From Klebsiella pneumoniae (GTDB taxonomy: Bacteria > Verrucomicrobiota > Verrucomicrobiia > Limisphaerales > SXTU01): a stretch of 64,000 nucleotides of DNA. Every line of letters starts with the position of its first letter. Positions within the stretch are counted from its first letter, which is position 1. The stretch is taken from positions 1 through 64,000 of the forward strand of contig CALQJI020000002.1 of the NCBI GenBank assembly GCA_943330855.2. Reading direction: 5' to 3'. Under the pieces are notes generated by a model. It was given only the letters and a program-made list of their open reading frames with translations, was not told the DNA's origin and ran no database searches. Below, piece after piece: positions 24,847-34,595 of this stretch. The position numbers and the translations under genes were made by a program.

Positions 24847-25983
24847 TCAACTTTTCAGGCGTTCCCGGGCAGCGATGACTCGTGCAATGGCGGCCTCGAC
24901 ACTTCGGCCGCAGGCGGTGAGGTGGCCCATCTTGCGGCCGGCGCGGGCTTGGGCTTTGCCGTAGAGGTGGAGCTTCACGTGCGGGTCGGTGAGGGCGGCG
25001 GCCCAGTTGGGTTCGCCCTTCGCCCAAACGTCGCCGAGGAGGTTGGCCATCGCGGCGGGGGCGCGCAGGGCGGTGGAGCCGAGCGGGAGACAGCAGACGG
25101 CGCGGACTTGCTGCTCGAACTGGCTGGTGACGCAGGCGTCCAGCGTGAGGTGGCCGCTGTTGTGCGTGCGCGGGGCGAGTTCGTTGACGACGAGTTGGCC
25201 GCTCTTGGTGACGAAGAGTTCGACGGTGAGCAGGCCGACGACGCCGAGTTTCTCCAAGATGCCGGCGGCGAGTTCCACGGCTTCCTTCGCGAGCTTCGGC
25301 CCAATGGCGGCAGGGGCGAAGGTGACGTCGAGGACGTGGTTGGCGTGGCGGTTCTCGAAGACGGGGAAGGCGGCAAACTGACCGTTCGCCGTGCGGGCGG
25401 CGACGACGGAGATTTCCTTCTCGAAGTCCACGAAGGCTTCGTAGATGCCGGTCGCGCCTTTGAGATTGGCGAAGACTTCGGCGGGGTCGGATTGTGGGAA
25501 AACTTTCTGCTGGCCCTTCCCGTCGTAGCCGAAGCTGGCGGTTTTGAGGACGGCGGGGAGGCCGAGGTCACGCGCGGCGGCGTGGAGGTCGGCGTAGGTT
25601 TTCACTTCGCGGAAGGGCGTGGTGGGGAAGCCATTGTCGCGGAGGAAAGTTTTCTCCCGCAGCCGCTCTTGAGTGGTGTGGAGAACGTTGCCGGCGGGCC
25701 GGACAATGGTGTGGCGAGCGGCGACTTCGGAGGCGATGGAAGGGACGTTCTCGAACTCGAAGGTGATGACGCTGACGCGTTGGGCGAAGTCGGCGAGGCG
25801 CTCCTCATCGAAGTAATCACCGACCGCTTCGACATCAGCGACCTGGCCCGCTGGCGTGTCGGTGTCCGGCGAGTAAACGGCGACACGATAGCCGAGTTGG
25901 CGGGCGGCGAGGGCCAGCATCCGGCCCAGTTGGCCGCTGCCGAGGATGCCGATGGTGGAGCCGGGGAGGATGGGGAAGTTCAC
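24847..25983 (-). CDS. purK: N5-carboxyaminoimidazole ribonucleotide synthase PurK
   Basis: PurK uses ATP and bicarbonate to convert AIR to N5-CAIR in purine synthesis. The 378-residue protein begins TIGILGSGQLGRMLALAARQLG, followed by FEFENVP, the ATP-grasp GLPAVLKTASFGYDGKGQ and EAFVDFEKEISVVAAR, VELFVTKSGQLVVNELAPRTHNSGHLT and a C-terminal HLYGKAQARAGRKMGHLT, all standard for PurK. The start is a GTG at 25981-25983, 17 bases after the purE stop. Upstream in-frame sequence only runs over purE in another frame. purE-purK form an operon. Confidence 0.95.
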   Translation of the reverse strand: MNFPILPGSTIGILGSGQLGRMLALAARQLGYRVAVYSPDTDTPAGQVADVEAVGDYFDEERLADFAQRVSVITFEFENVPSIASEVAARHTIVRPAGNVLHTTQERLREKTFLRDNGFPTTPFREVKTYADLHAAARDLGLPAVLKTASFGYDGKGQQKVFPQSDPAEVFANLKGATGIYEAFVDFEKEISVVAARTANGQFAAFPVFENRHANHVLDVTFAPAAIGPKLAKEAVELAAGILEKLGVVGLLTVELFVTKSGQLVVNELAPRTHNSGHLTLDACVTSQFEQQVRAVCCLPLGSTALRAPAAMANLLGDVWAKGEPNWAAALTDPHVKLHLYGKAQARAGRKMGHLTACGRSVEAAIARVIAARERLKS

Positions 25984-26000
25984 GGCAGGCGGAGCGGAAA

Positions 26001-26522
26001 TCAGGCGGCCGGCTTCGACGGCAACTTGTGGTTTTCCCGCACCTTCTTCGTCTGCTCGGCGCGGAATTGGTCGTAGGCTCTCCTGAACTTCGCGTGCTTG
26101 TTGCCGAGGATGGCGATGGCTAGGAGTGCGGCGTTGATGGCGCCGGCCTTGCCGATGGCGAGGGTGCCCACGGGGATTCCACCGGGCATCTGCACGATGG
26201 AGAGGAGCGAGTCGAGGCCGTTGAGGGACTTGGATTGCACGGGCACGCCGAGGACGGGGAGGGAAGTCTTCGCCGCCGTCATGCCGGGCAGGTGCGCCGC
26301 GCCGCCGGCCCCGGCGATGATGACTTCGAGGCCGCGTGCGGCGGCGGTCTCGGCATACTCGAACATCCGGTCGGGCGTGCGGTGGGCGGAGACGACCTCG
26401 GCTTCGTAAGGCACGCCGAGCGCGTCGAGCTGGGCGGCGGCGTGCTGCATGGTTTCCCAGTCGGACTGGCTGCCCATGATGAGGCCGACGAGAGGTTTGG
26501 TTGGCGTGCGTTGGCGACCCAT
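26001..26522 (-). CDS. purE: 5-(carboxyamino)imidazole ribonucleotide mutase PurE
   Basis: PurE moves the carboxylate of N5-CAIR to carbon to give CAIR, the step after PurK. The 173-residue protein has [42 protein letters not shown] and [26 protein letters not shown], the full set of class I PurE motifs. The ATG at 26520-26522 gives the usual length (about 160-175). A C-terminal basic tail ([19 protein letters not shown]) is slightly long. It is transcribed first, then purK. Confidence 0.96.
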   Translation of the reverse strand: MGRQRTPTKPLVGLIMGSQSDWETMQHAAAQLDALGVPYEAEVVSAHRTPDRMFEYAETAAARGLEVIIAGAGGAAHLPGMTAAKTSLPVLGVPVQSKSLNGLDSLLSIVQMPGGIPVGTLAIGKAGAINAALLAIAILGNKHAKFRRAYDQFRAEQTKKVRENHKLPSKPAA

Positions 26523-26628
26523 AGGGAGGGGATTGAAGCGGAGGGCGAGCGGTTTGGCAATCGCCGTAGCCGTGACGCAACCCGTGACTTGCCAAGCTGA
26601 TTGGAATCTCCCACGCTCGACCCAACTC

Positions 26629-27525
26629 ATGAAAATGATTTCGGCTCTCCTCGGATTGGCGCTGACGCTTACAGCAGTGACGGCTCGCGCGGATTATTGG
26701 CACGTCCCGCCGCGCGGCAACACGCTCCAGCTCGAATACGAGGCCGGCGCGGCTTACATGGCTGGCTCCCGCCTTTCGCTAGGCACTAGGCGGCTTGGCA
26801 ACATTGAGTCCTACCACACGCACCTGGTCGCCGGGGTTGCGGTGCGCGCCACGGACAACTTCACCTACCGCGTCGCGGGTGAGTATCGCCGTAATGACTT
26901 CGACCTCGGTGCCGGTGTGCCGATCCCGAACTCACTCGGCAATGTGGGCCTCCAGCTCACTGGCAATTGGGCGTTGCGCAACAATCTTTCCCTCTGGCTC
27001 AACGCCCGCCCCGGTATCTACAGCGATTTCCAAGACTTCAGCTTCAATGACTTGAACGTGCCTTTCAATTTCGTCCTCGCGTGGCAGGCGGAGGAAGACC
27101 TCATGTGGATGTTGGGTATGTATATTGATTTGCGCGCCGAGTATCCGGTCCTCGGTGGGCCGGGCGTGCGCTGGCGCTTTGCAGACTACTGGACTCTCAG
27201 CCTCCTCATCCCCCGTCCGCGCGTCGAGTTTCAGGCCACGGACGAATTGCTTCTCTACGCCGGCGCAGAATGGCGGCAGGTGGCTTACCGCGTCGCCAAA
27301 GACTTCGGCACCAAAGTCGGCAATCCGCTGCTCAACAATCAGATGCTCGACTATCGCGAGCTTCGCCTCGGAGCGGGCCTCAACTACCGCTTCAACCGGC
27401 ACTTCAACCTCGGCCTCGAAGGCGGTTACGCCCCCGAGCGCCGCTTCAATTACTACAGCCAGAGAACGCAGCTCACCGACCACGGCTCCGGCTATTTCGC
27501 CGCCACGGTCAACGGGAAGTTTTAG
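26629..27525 (+). CDS. Outer-membrane beta-barrel protein (DUF6268-like)
   Basis: A 298-residue exported protein with signal peptide [21 protein letters not shown] and alternating strands throughout ([85 protein letters not shown]), ending TVNGKF with a terminal Phe. This matches small outer-membrane barrels of the DUF6268 type, widespread in PVC bacteria and without a known role. It is divergent from purE; the 106-base gap must hold both promoters. Confidence 0.78.
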   Translation: MKMISALLGLALTLTAVTARADYWHVPPRGNTLQLEYEAGAAYMAGSRLSLGTRRLGNIESYHTHLVAGVAVRATDNFTYRVAGEYRRNDFDLGAGVPIPNSLGNVGLQLTGNWALRNNLSLWLNARPGIYSDFQDFSFNDLNVPFNFVLAWQAEEDLMWMLGMYIDLRAEYPVLGGPGVRWRFADYWTLSLLIPRPRVEFQATDELLLYAGAEWRQVAYRVAKDFGTKVGNPLLNNQMLDYRELRLGAGLNYRFNRHFNLGLEGGYAPERRFNYYSQRTQLTDHGSGYFAATVNGKF

Positions 27526-27639
27526 TTGAGCGCGGCGTTCTGCCGCAGAAAGCTGGCGGAGCAATTGCGTGAACACAACTCCGGCATTGCGCATGAATTC
27601 ATCCCTGTTCAAGGTGCGGCCGATGAAAGTGTCTAGCCC

Positions 27640-28908
27640 ATGACCAACCGCTTCGATGCCATCATCATCGGCGGCGGGCCGGCGGGTGCCAGCGCCGCGA
27701 CAATTCTCGCGGAGTTCGGCCACCGCGTGCTGGTGCTGGAGCGCGAGAAGTTCCCGCGTTACCACATCGGCGAGTCGTTGATTCCCTTCAACTACGGGCC
27801 ACTGGAGCGTCTCGGCTTGATTCCGCTGATGAGGGCCTCGTGCTTCCAGAAGAAATATAGCGTCGTCTTTGTGCAGCCCGACGGACGGGCGAGCCAGCCG
27901 TTTTACTTTTTCAATCGCTACGACCGCGAGACGGTCGCACAGACGTGGCAGGTCCTGCGGTCAGAGTTCGACCAGATGCTGCTGGATCATGCGCGGGGCC
28001 GGGGCGCCGAGGTGTGGGAGGAGACGGAAGTGAAGGAGTTGCTCCGCGACGGTCCCCGCGTCACGGGCGTGCGCGCGCGTTTGAAGTCCGGCGAACTGGT
28101 CGAGCTCCGCGCGCCCATCACTCTGGATTGCACGGGTAAGGAAGCGTTCAGCACCGTGCGCAACGGTTGGCGGATGAAGGATCCTTACCTGAACAAGGTC
28201 GCCGTCTGGACTTACTACCAAGGCTCGAAGCGCGAGTCGGGTATTGACGAGGGGCAGACGACCGTGGCCTTCGTGCCGGGCAAGGGCTGGTTCTGGCACA
28301 TCCCGCTGCACAACGATCGCGTGAGCGTGGGCGTGGTGGCGGAGGGTAAGTATCTTTCGCGCGACGGCGTGCGCGATCCTAAGGCCATCTTCCACCGCGA
28401 AGTCGGAGAGAATCTCTGGATCAAGGACCACCTCGCCACTGGCGCGTCCACGGGCGACTACTACGTCACCAGCGAATACAGCTTTCACTCGCGTCACTGC
28501 GGCTGCGACGGACTCCTGCTGCTGGGCGATGCGTTCGCGTTCCTCGATCCCGTGTTCAGCAGTGGGATGATGTTGGCCCTTAAGAGCGGCGTGATGGCTG
28601 GGGAGGAAGTTCACCGGGCGCTGCTGGAGAAGGACTTTTCTCCCGCGCGCTTCGCTGGCTACGCCACGCAAATGCGGCAGGGCATCGAGAACATGAGGAA
28701 GCTGGTGTATGCCTTCTACGCGCCGAATTTCACCTTCAAGGATGTCATCATGAAGTATCCCGACGCCGCCGGTGAGATCACCGATTGCCTCAGCGGCGAC
28801 GTGAACAAGGACTTCACTCGACTGTGGGAACGTATCCGCGAGTTCGTGCCGTTGCCGGAGGACCTGCCGGTGGGTGCGCCGCTCACGAACGACGCGCCCA
28901 AAGCCTGA
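27640..28908 (+). CDS. FAD-dependent oxidoreductase, tryptophan-halogenase-like
   Basis: A 422-residue flavoprotein. It has the dinucleotide motif IIIGGGPAGASAATILAEFG, the EREKFPRYHIGESLIP strand common to the halogenase/geranylgeranyl-reductase group, LLLGDAFAFLDPVFSSGMMLAL for FAD binding, and W217-F-W219-H-I221-P222. The last matches WxWxIP, a signature of flavin-dependent halogenases. No flavin reductase or natural-product scaffold gene is adjacent, so substrate and true halogenation are unproven; related hydroxylases and reductases share much of the fold. It converges on the GT2 gene, 58 bases away. Confidence 0.82.
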   Translation: MTNRFDAIIIGGGPAGASAATILAEFGHRVLVLEREKFPRYHIGESLIPFNYGPLERLGLIPLMRASCFQKKYSVVFVQPDGRASQPFYFFNRYDRETVAQTWQVLRSEFDQMLLDHARGRGAEVWEETEVKELLRDGPRVTGVRARLKSGELVELRAPITLDCTGKEAFSTVRNGWRMKDPYLNKVAVWTYYQGSKRESGIDEGQTTVAFVPGKGWFWHIPLHNDRVSVGVVAEGKYLSRDGVRDPKAIFHREVGENLWIKDHLATGASTGDYYVTSEYSFHSRHCGCDGLLLLGDAFAFLDPVFSSGMMLALKSGVMAGEEVHRALLEKDFSPARFAGYATQMRQGIENMRKLVYAFYAPNFTFKDVIMKYPDAAGEITDCLSGDVNKDFTRLWERIREFVPLPEDLPVGAPLTNDAPKA

Positions 28909-28966
28909 GCAGCGCCGCCAGGCTGAAAAATTTCTGAGCGAACGCAGTGCTTGCGCCTACGTTGGC

Positions 28967-29962
28967 TTACTTGGAGCAGGCGCGTTTACCAGACCGGAGC
29001 ACCGCCTTGAGCATGGCGACGAGCGGCTTGGGAGAAGGGCAAACCTTGAAGGAGTCGAAGTAAGCCTTGCACGCTGCGGACAGACAGCCCTGCTGCGACT
29101 CAAAGTAGCCCAAGTCGAAACAGGATGTGGCAATGCGCAAGTTGACCAACGCCTTCTCGTGTGAGGTCAGCTTCCCCTCGATCTTGTCATAGATGTAGTG
29201 CCCATGACGGACAGCGGCCTGGAGAAAGCCTCGCTGCTCGTCCGCGCTCGCGGCGATGCGCTCGAGGTCGTTGGAGTCATGCAGACACTTGAACCAAAGC
29301 GGCTTCAAGGTGAACACGCAGGCCGGCTTGGACGTGAGCGCGATTTCCAAGAGCAACATCACATCTTCGGCATACTTCAACTTCTGGTCCCACATATTCC
29401 AGTGGCACTCGCGCCGCAGCACGATACCGGAGGAATTCACCGGCGCGTGCTCCACGAGGAGGTCCCTCGTTCGTTGCGGGTCGAGGAAATACCAGTCGCC
29501 CTCACGTTGCGTGCAAAACCGGGCCAGCACCTTGTCCTGATCGAGCGGAGTCTCGGAAGGGGCATCGGCAACTTTCACGGTAATCAGGTATTTCCAGCCA
29601 GAGAACGCCAGTCCGGCCCCCGTCCGGTTCAAAGCCGCCACCAACTCACTCAGATAGTCCGGGTGCCACCAATCATCTGAGTCGAGATAGGCGATGAATT
29701 CCCCCTTGGCGAAGCTCAATCCCAGATTCCGCGCCGCCGCCTGTCGCGCGTTCGACTGCCAGTGATATTCGACGCCCGAATAGTTCTCAAAGACCTGCCG
29801 CGTGTTGTCCGTGGAGCCATCATCCACGAGGATCAACTGCGTCGCTCCGTAGGTTTGCTCCAGGACACTCCGCACCGCGCGGAGTGCCATACCGGGGCGG
29901 TTGTAGGTAGGGATGATGACCGAGACCAAGCCCTTTTGAAATGTCTTCGGGTCAAATGCCAT
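28967..29962 (-). CDS. Glycosyltransferase family 2
   Basis: A 331-residue GT2 enzyme with GT-A fold: LVSVIIPTYNRPGMALRAVRSVLEQTY, LILVDDGSTDNT and AAARNLGLSFAKGEFIAYLDSDDWW (the metal-binding DxD), followed by a C-terminal helical part with several Cys. The start ATG at 29960-29962 gives a normal GT2 N-terminus. No membrane segments are visible, so it is cytoplasmic. It stands alone, divergent from the DUF1592 gene, and is not part of the main glycan island. Confidence 0.9.
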   Translation of the reverse strand: MAFDPKTFQKGLVSVIIPTYNRPGMALRAVRSVLEQTYGATQLILVDDGSTDNTRQVFENYSGVEYHWQSNARQAAARNLGLSFAKGEFIAYLDSDDWWHPDYLSELVAALNRTGAGLAFSGWKYLITVKVADAPSETPLDQDKVLARFCTQREGDWYFLDPQRTRDLLVEHAPVNSSGIVLRRECHWNMWDQKLKYAEDVMLLLEIALTSKPACVFTLKPLWFKCLHDSNDLERIAASADEQRGFLQAAVRHGHYIYDKIEGKLTSHEKALVNLRIATSCFDLGYFESQQGCLSAACKAYFDSFKVCPSPKPLVAMLKAVLRSGKRACSK

Positions 29963-30298
29963 AGCGATTTTCAGAGCTGTGCTGGGACTTCGAGGGAGAA
30001 GAATAACGCGGTCGCGCCGCTTCAGGCTGGCTCACCAGATGGCAGCGCGTTGGACGCTCGCCAGACAATTCGCGCGGAGACTGGGCCATGCGTTCAGTGT
30101 TCGGATCGCCACCGGTCAGGAGGGCAATTCCACGCTGGAAAAACCGGTGAGCGACGCGCGCGACTATGGTTTAAAACGAAGTCGGGGCAAGGCGAAACAA
30201 GGCCCGCGCACTCACCGAACCGCGCTCCAACTCTGCGCCGTCCACGCTCGCCGAAGCTGCGTGCCGACGTGTTTGCCGCATGCCGAGTCCGCCCAGAA
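29963..30298. other. 336-base non-coding region between divergent genes
   Basis: No gene with recognisable features is seen. It must contain the promoters of the GT2 gene and the DUF1592 gene, but no clear -35/-10 pair or hairpin stands out. Confidence 0.5.
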
Positions 30299-32680
30299 AT
30301 GAACAAGAATCTCCCGCCGCGCGCGTGCGTCAGTTTTCCCCGCATGGTTGCTTCCAAAAAATGCGGATGGTTCGTAACGGTGGCGTTGTTATTCGGCCTG
30401 CTGCTCCTCAGCATTTGGCTGACCCCGCCCGCGTCCGCTGCGCCGTTCTCCTTGTTTTCCCGCAAGCCCGACGGCCCGGCCATTTACAAGCAGCAGTGTG
30501 TCAAGTGCCACGGTCCTGCCGGGCAGGGCGTGAAGGACAAATACAACGACCCGCTCGTTGGTGATTGGTCGGTCGAGAAACTCACGCGCTACATCTCCAA
30601 GACCATGCCGGAGGACAAGCCCGGCTCCTGCACCGGCCCCCACGCTGACGCCGTCGCGCGCTACATCCACGACACGTTTTACTCGCGCGAGGCGCGGGCC
30701 AAGACCCAGCCAGCGCGCGTCGAGTTGGTCCGCCTCACCAACCGCCAGCACCTGCTCGCCGTGGCCGACCTCTTCCGCGCGAACGAGGAGCCGAAGGTCA
30801 CGCCGGGCAAAGGGCTGGCCGTGGTTGGCTACAAGTCGCGCACCATTCGGCGCGAGGACAAGGTGCTGGAGCGCAACGACGGCAAGATTGAATTCGACTT
30901 CGGCAAGAACCGCCCCGAGTGGGCTGGTGAGGGCACGAACGGCTTCGCGTTGAACTGGACCGGCTCGGTCATCGCCGACGAGTCGGGCGACTACGAGTTC
31001 GTGGTTAAGACCGCCAATGGCGTCCGGCTCTGGGTCAACGACGACGACAAGCCGCTGATTGACGGCTCCGTCTCGTCGTTCAAGGGCGTCGAGCACACCG
31101 CCACGCTGCGGCTCATCGGCGGACGCGCGTATCCGCTGCGGCTGGAGTTCTTCAAGACTTCGCGCGACCCGCTGGCGAACGTCACCTTGCTCTGGCAGCC
31201 GCCCCACGGCGCGCGCCAGGTCATCCCCGCCCGCAACCTCGCGCCCGAGCGCGCCGCCGCTACATTCATCATCGCCACGCCGTTCCCCGCCGATGACAGC
31301 AGCGTGGGCTATGAGCGCGGCGTGTCCGTGTCGAAGGAATGGGACGAGGCGGTCACGCACGTGGCCATCGAGGCTGCAACCTACGTGGCCAAGAATCTCG
31401 ACCGTCTCACTCGCAGCAAGCCCAGCGACAAGGACCGCACCGCCAAGGTCCAGACCTTCTGCGCGGAATTGGTCGCCAAGGCCTTCCGCCGCCCGCTGAC
31501 GGACGAGCAGAAGAATCTCTTTGTCACGCTCCCGTTGCACAGCGCGGTCAAGCCCGAGGACGGCGTGAAGCGCGTCGTGCTCCTCACGCTCAAGTCGCCG
31601 CGCTTCCTCTATCTCGGCATCGCGGGCAGCACGCAGCCGGATGACTTCACCGTCGCCGAGCGGCTGTCCTTCGGACTGTGGGATTCCTTGCCCGACGCGG
31701 CGCTGATGAAGGCCGCTGGGGAAGGTAAACTGCACACACGCGAGCACGTCACTGAGCAAGCGCGCCGCATGTTGGCCGACGCCCGCGCGCGCGGGAAGAT
31801 GCAGTATTTCCTCCATCACTGGCTCCAGATGAACCACATCGAGGACCTGACCAAAGACCCGAGCCTCTTCCCCGGCTTTACACCCGAAATCATCGCCGAC
31901 CTCCGCACGTCGCTGAACCTCTTCCTCGACGACGTGGTCTGGACCGAATCCTCCGACTACCGACGCCTGCTGCTGGAGGACGATTTCTTCGTGAACCCCC
32001 GCCTTGCGCAGTTCTATGGCACCAGCGCCAACGCCACCGAAGACTTCGCGCGCGTGCAGTTCGACCCCAAGCAGCGCTCGGGCGTCATCACGCATCCCTA
32101 TCTGCTCGCGGCCTTCTCCTACAACAAGTCCACCTCGCCCATCCATCGTGGCGTGTTCCTCACCCGCAACATCGTGGGCCGCGCGCTGCGGCCGCCGCCC
32201 ATCGCCGTGGCGTTCAAGGACGCGGACTTCAAGCCCGGCATGACCATGCGCGAGAAAATCACCGAGCTGACCCGTCCGCAGGCCTGTCATAGCTGCCACG
32301 CCGTCATCAACCCGCTGGGCTTCGCGCTGGAAAACTTCGACGCCGTGGGCCGCTTCCGCGACAAGGACGGCAACCGCCCCGTGGACGCCGCCGCCGACTA
32401 CACGCAGGACGACGGCGGCATCGTCCGCCTCAAGGGCGCGCGCGACGTGGCTGAGTTCGCCGTGAAGAGCGAGCACGCCCACCACGCCTTCATCGAACAG
32501 CTTTTCAGTCAGGTCGTGAAGCAGCCCATGCTCGCCTACGGCCCGGACGTGTTGAACCAGTTGCGCCTTTCCTTCGTCCAGTCCGGCTATAACGTCCAAA
32601 AGTTGCTCGTGGACATCGTGACGGTGTCCGCGTTGCAGGGACACGAAGCGTCGGCCAGCAGCTCAAAAAAGAAATTATGA
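30299..32680 (+). CDS. Cytochrome c / PA14 / DUF1592-DUF1588 family exported protein
   Basis: A 793-residue protein of the Planctomycete/Verrucomicrobia DUF1592 group. After an N-terminal hydrophobic signal ([17 protein letters not shown]) comes a class-I-like cytochrome c domain with C67-V-K-C70-H71, then a PA14-type carbohydrate-binding module (about 190-310), and the DUF1595/1592/1588/1585 region (for example [49 protein letters not shown]). Near residue 662 [25 protein letters not shown] holds a second CxxCH. The ATG at 30299 is used; an ATG at 30344 would give a shorter n-region. Its stop overlaps the DUF1552 start. The role is unknown, probably periplasmic oxidation. Confidence 0.9.
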   Translation: MNKNLPPRACVSFPRMVASKKCGWFVTVALLFGLLLLSIWLTPPASAAPFSLFSRKPDGPAIYKQQCVKCHGPAGQGVKDKYNDPLVGDWSVEKLTRYISKTMPEDKPGSCTGPHADAVARYIHDTFYSREARAKTQPARVELVRLTNRQHLLAVADLFRANEEPKVTPGKGLAVVGYKSRTIRREDKVLERNDGKIEFDFGKNRPEWAGEGTNGFALNWTGSVIADESGDYEFVVKTANGVRLWVNDDDKPLIDGSVSSFKGVEHTATLRLIGGRAYPLRLEFFKTSRDPLANVTLLWQPPHGARQVIPARNLAPERAAATFIIATPFPADDSSVGYERGVSVSKEWDEAVTHVAIEAATYVAKNLDRLTRSKPSDKDRTAKVQTFCAELVAKAFRRPLTDEQKNLFVTLPLHSAVKPEDGVKRVVLLTLKSPRFLYLGIAGSTQPDDFTVAERLSFGLWDSLPDAALMKAAGEGKLHTREHVTEQARRMLADARARGKMQYFLHHWLQMNHIEDLTKDPSLFPGFTPEIIADLRTSLNLFLDDVVWTESSDYRRLLLEDDFFVNPRLAQFYGTSANATEDFARVQFDPKQRSGVITHPYLLAAFSYNKSTSPIHRGVFLTRNIVGRALRPPPIAVAFKDADFKPGMTMREKITELTRPQACHSCHAVINPLGFALENFDAVGRFRDKDGNRPVDAAADYTQDDGGIVRLKGARDVAEFAVKSEHAHHAFIEQLFSQVVKQPMLAYGPDVLNQLRLSFVQSGYNVQKLLVDIVTVSALQGHEASASSSKKKL

Positions 32681-33996
32681 ACGCCCTCCATCGCCGCACA
32701 TTCCTCAAGCAGGCCGGCCTCTCCGCCGCCACGCTGCCCTTCATCACCGGCCTGCCCAGCCTCGGCCTCGCCGCGCCCGCGCGCCCGCGCCAGCGCCTGG
32801 TGTTCATGTTCAGCCCCAACGGCACCATCCCCGCCGCCTACTGGCCCGACGCCACCGGCACCGACTTCCAGCTCAAGGAAATCATGACGCCGCTGGAGGC
32901 GTTCAAGGACCGGATGCTCGTCCTCAACGGCGTTTACAACAAAGTCAAAGGCGACGGCGACAGCCACATGCGCGGCATGAGCTGCCTGCTCACGGGCATC
33001 GAGCTTTTCCCCGGCAACATCATGGGCGGCGGCGGCGCACCCGCCGGCTGGGCCAGCGGCATTTCCATCGACCAGGAAATCAAAAACTTCCTCCAGAGCA
33101 AGGACGACACCCGCACGCGCTTCGGCTCGCTCGAATTCGGCGTCGGCGTCACGGACCGCGCGGACCCCTGGACCCGTATGAGCTACGCTGGCGCGAACAA
33201 GCCCATCGCGCCCATCTCCGACCCCTACCAGATGTATGAGAAGCTCTACGGGCAGATGAAGGACAAGGAGAACCTCCAGAGCGTCCTCGACACCGTGAAG
33301 GGCGACCTTCAAAAAGTCGGCAAGCTCATCAGCGCTCAGGACCGCCGCTTGCTCGAAGAGCATCAGGCCCTCGTCCGCCAGATGGAGCAGGAGATTGCCA
33401 CCGCCAAGCAGCAGAAGCTCCGCGCCGCCCCGCCGACCTTGGGCGAAGGCGTCGCCGACCAGAACGACAACCTGCCGCGCCTGAGCCGCATGCAGATTGA
33501 CCTGCTCGTCAACAGCTTCGTCAACGACATGGCCCGCGTGGCCACGCTGCAATTCACCAAGTCCGTGGGCGGCGCGCGCATGAACTGGCTGGACATCAAG
33601 GAAGGCCATCACGCCCTCTCGCATGAGGACAAGGACGAGGCCGTGGCCGCCAAGCTGGTGAAGATCAACAAATGGTTCGCCGGCGAACTTGCCTATCTGG
33701 TGCAGAAGCTCGCCAGCACCCCCGAACCCGGCGGCGAAGGCATGATGCTCGACAACACCCTCATCGTCTGGACCAACGAACTCGGCCGTGGCAGTTCCCA
33801 CACGCTGGACAACATCCCGTTCCTGCTCATCGGCGGCGCGCCCGGCTTCACGATGGGCCGCTCGCTCAAGCTGGACAAGGTGGCGCACAACCGCCTGCAC
33901 CTCGCCCTCGCCCACGCGATGGGCCACACCCTCACGACCTTCGGCAACCCGAGCCTGTGCGCCGGCGGCCCGCTGTCGTTGAGCGCGGCGACGTGA
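32677..33996 (+). CDS. DUF1552 domain-containing protein, Tat-exported
   Basis: A 439-residue DUF1552 protein, the standard partner of DUF1592 proteins. The start overlaps the upstream stop as ATGA (32677-32680). The N-terminus [16 protein letters not shown] is a twin-arginine signal. Family features include [41 protein letters not shown]-like [11 protein letters not shown], and the C-terminal [31 protein letters not shown]. The fold is thought to relate to sulfatase-like DUF1501 proteins. Co-export of a heme protein and this Tat substrate suggests a two-component periplasmic enzyme; substrate unknown. Confidence 0.93.
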   Translation: MNALHRRTFLKQAGLSAATLPFITGLPSLGLAAPARPRQRLVFMFSPNGTIPAAYWPDATGTDFQLKEIMTPLEAFKDRMLVLNGVYNKVKGDGDSHMRGMSCLLTGIELFPGNIMGGGGAPAGWASGISIDQEIKNFLQSKDDTRTRFGSLEFGVGVTDRADPWTRMSYAGANKPIAPISDPYQMYEKLYGQMKDKENLQSVLDTVKGDLQKVGKLISAQDRRLLEEHQALVRQMEQEIATAKQQKLRAAPPTLGEGVADQNDNLPRLSRMQIDLLVNSFVNDMARVATLQFTKSVGGARMNWLDIKEGHHALSHEDKDEAVAAKLVKINKWFAGELAYLVQKLASTPEPGGEGMMLDNTLIVWTNELGRGSSHTLDNIPFLLIGGAPGFTMGRSLKLDKVAHNRLHLALAHAMGHTLTTFGNPSLCAGGPLSLSAAT

Positions 33997-34011
33997 CGTC
34001 GCCGAAGCGAA

Positions 34012-34111
34012 GTAGCCGCCGAGGCAAGGAGGCGGACTCCGAAATCCGAGCCAATTTCCAGAGCGCAACCGTGGACGACCGAACTCCGCGTCTTCCCCTC
34101 GGCGGCTACCG
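34012..34111. repeat. REPIN-like inverted pair (family B copy 2)
   Basis: The left arm (34012-34039) begins GTAGCCGCCGAGG and the right arm (34081-34111) is an inverted, diverged copy. It follows the DUF1552 stop by 15 bases, and its right end supplies the stop of the minus-strand DcuC-like fragment. Confidence 0.82.
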
Positions 34112-34417
34112 CTCCAGCACCATCCCGAACGGCGCGACCAACCCCGCCAGCAAAGTCGCGCGCTGGAGCGGGCGCACCATCTCGCGGTCGCAGCCCGTGG
34201 CTTTGAGCACGTAGGCGTAGCCCAGCGACGCGCAGATGGGGCCGATGGTCTTGAGGTTGATGGCCTCGTTGAAGAGCGCGCCGAGGAACTTCTCCGGCAC
34301 GCCCGCCACGAGCGCGAGCAACAGCCCCGCCGCGCCCAGCGCCACCCGCACATCCACGCCGCGCAGCATCACGCCAATCGCCGTCGCGACGATGAGGAAG
34401 GAAAGAAACAGTTCCAT
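34106..34417 (-). pseudogene. Truncated DcuC/YfcC-like C4-dicarboxylate transporter, N-terminal fragment
   Basis: 103 residues: MELFLSFLIVATAIGVMLRG, then VALGAAGLLLALVAGVPEKFLGALF and TIGPICASLGYAYVLKATGCD, giving three hydrophobic helices. This looks like the N-terminus of ion transporters of the DcuC group, which are about 450 residues long with 10 or more helices. The frame ends at a TAG that belongs to the family B repeat, and no continuation is found beyond it, where the DUF1552 gene lies. I read it as a gene cut short by the repeat. A short functional membrane protein cannot be excluded, and the family call is tentative. Confidence 0.5.
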
Positions 34418-34511
34418 GCGGGCGACACTGCGAGCGTATTCGTCACCGCACCGCGAGGCGAAGAGGATTCCACACCCCCGGGAGCACCGGATGGTGCAAC
34501 GCTCGTAATCC

Positions 34512-34591
34512 GGTAAGGCGCTGTGTCCTCACCGCGCCGCTTGCCGGTTCTGCATGCCGAGCGGCGCGCTGGGGACAGCCGCGCCCTACCA
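34512..34591. repeat. Inverted repeat, GTAGGGCGCG type
   Basis: Arms at 34512-34541 and 34562-34591 are imperfect inverted copies; read inward, the right arm starts GTAGGGCGCGGCTGTCCCC. It lies at the 3' side of the CehA-like gene (stop at 34596) and may act as its terminator. Confidence 0.7.
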
Positions 34592-34595
34592 CGCG

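Noticed and set aside
24847..26703. Single long frame spanning purK and purE on the minus strand as a PurK fusion
   Set aside because: PurE is in a different frame with its own motifs; the upstream part of this frame is out-of-frame purE sequence, and PurK starts at the GTG at 25983.
29762..30298. Upstream extension of the DUF1592 frame into the GT2 gene
   Set aside because: It overlaps the GT2 coding region and gives unconserved sequence before the signal peptide.
30389..32644. Long minus-strand frame opposite the DUF1592 gene
   Set aside because: Antisense shadow; the plus strand has clear CxxCH, PA14 and DUF1592 motifs.
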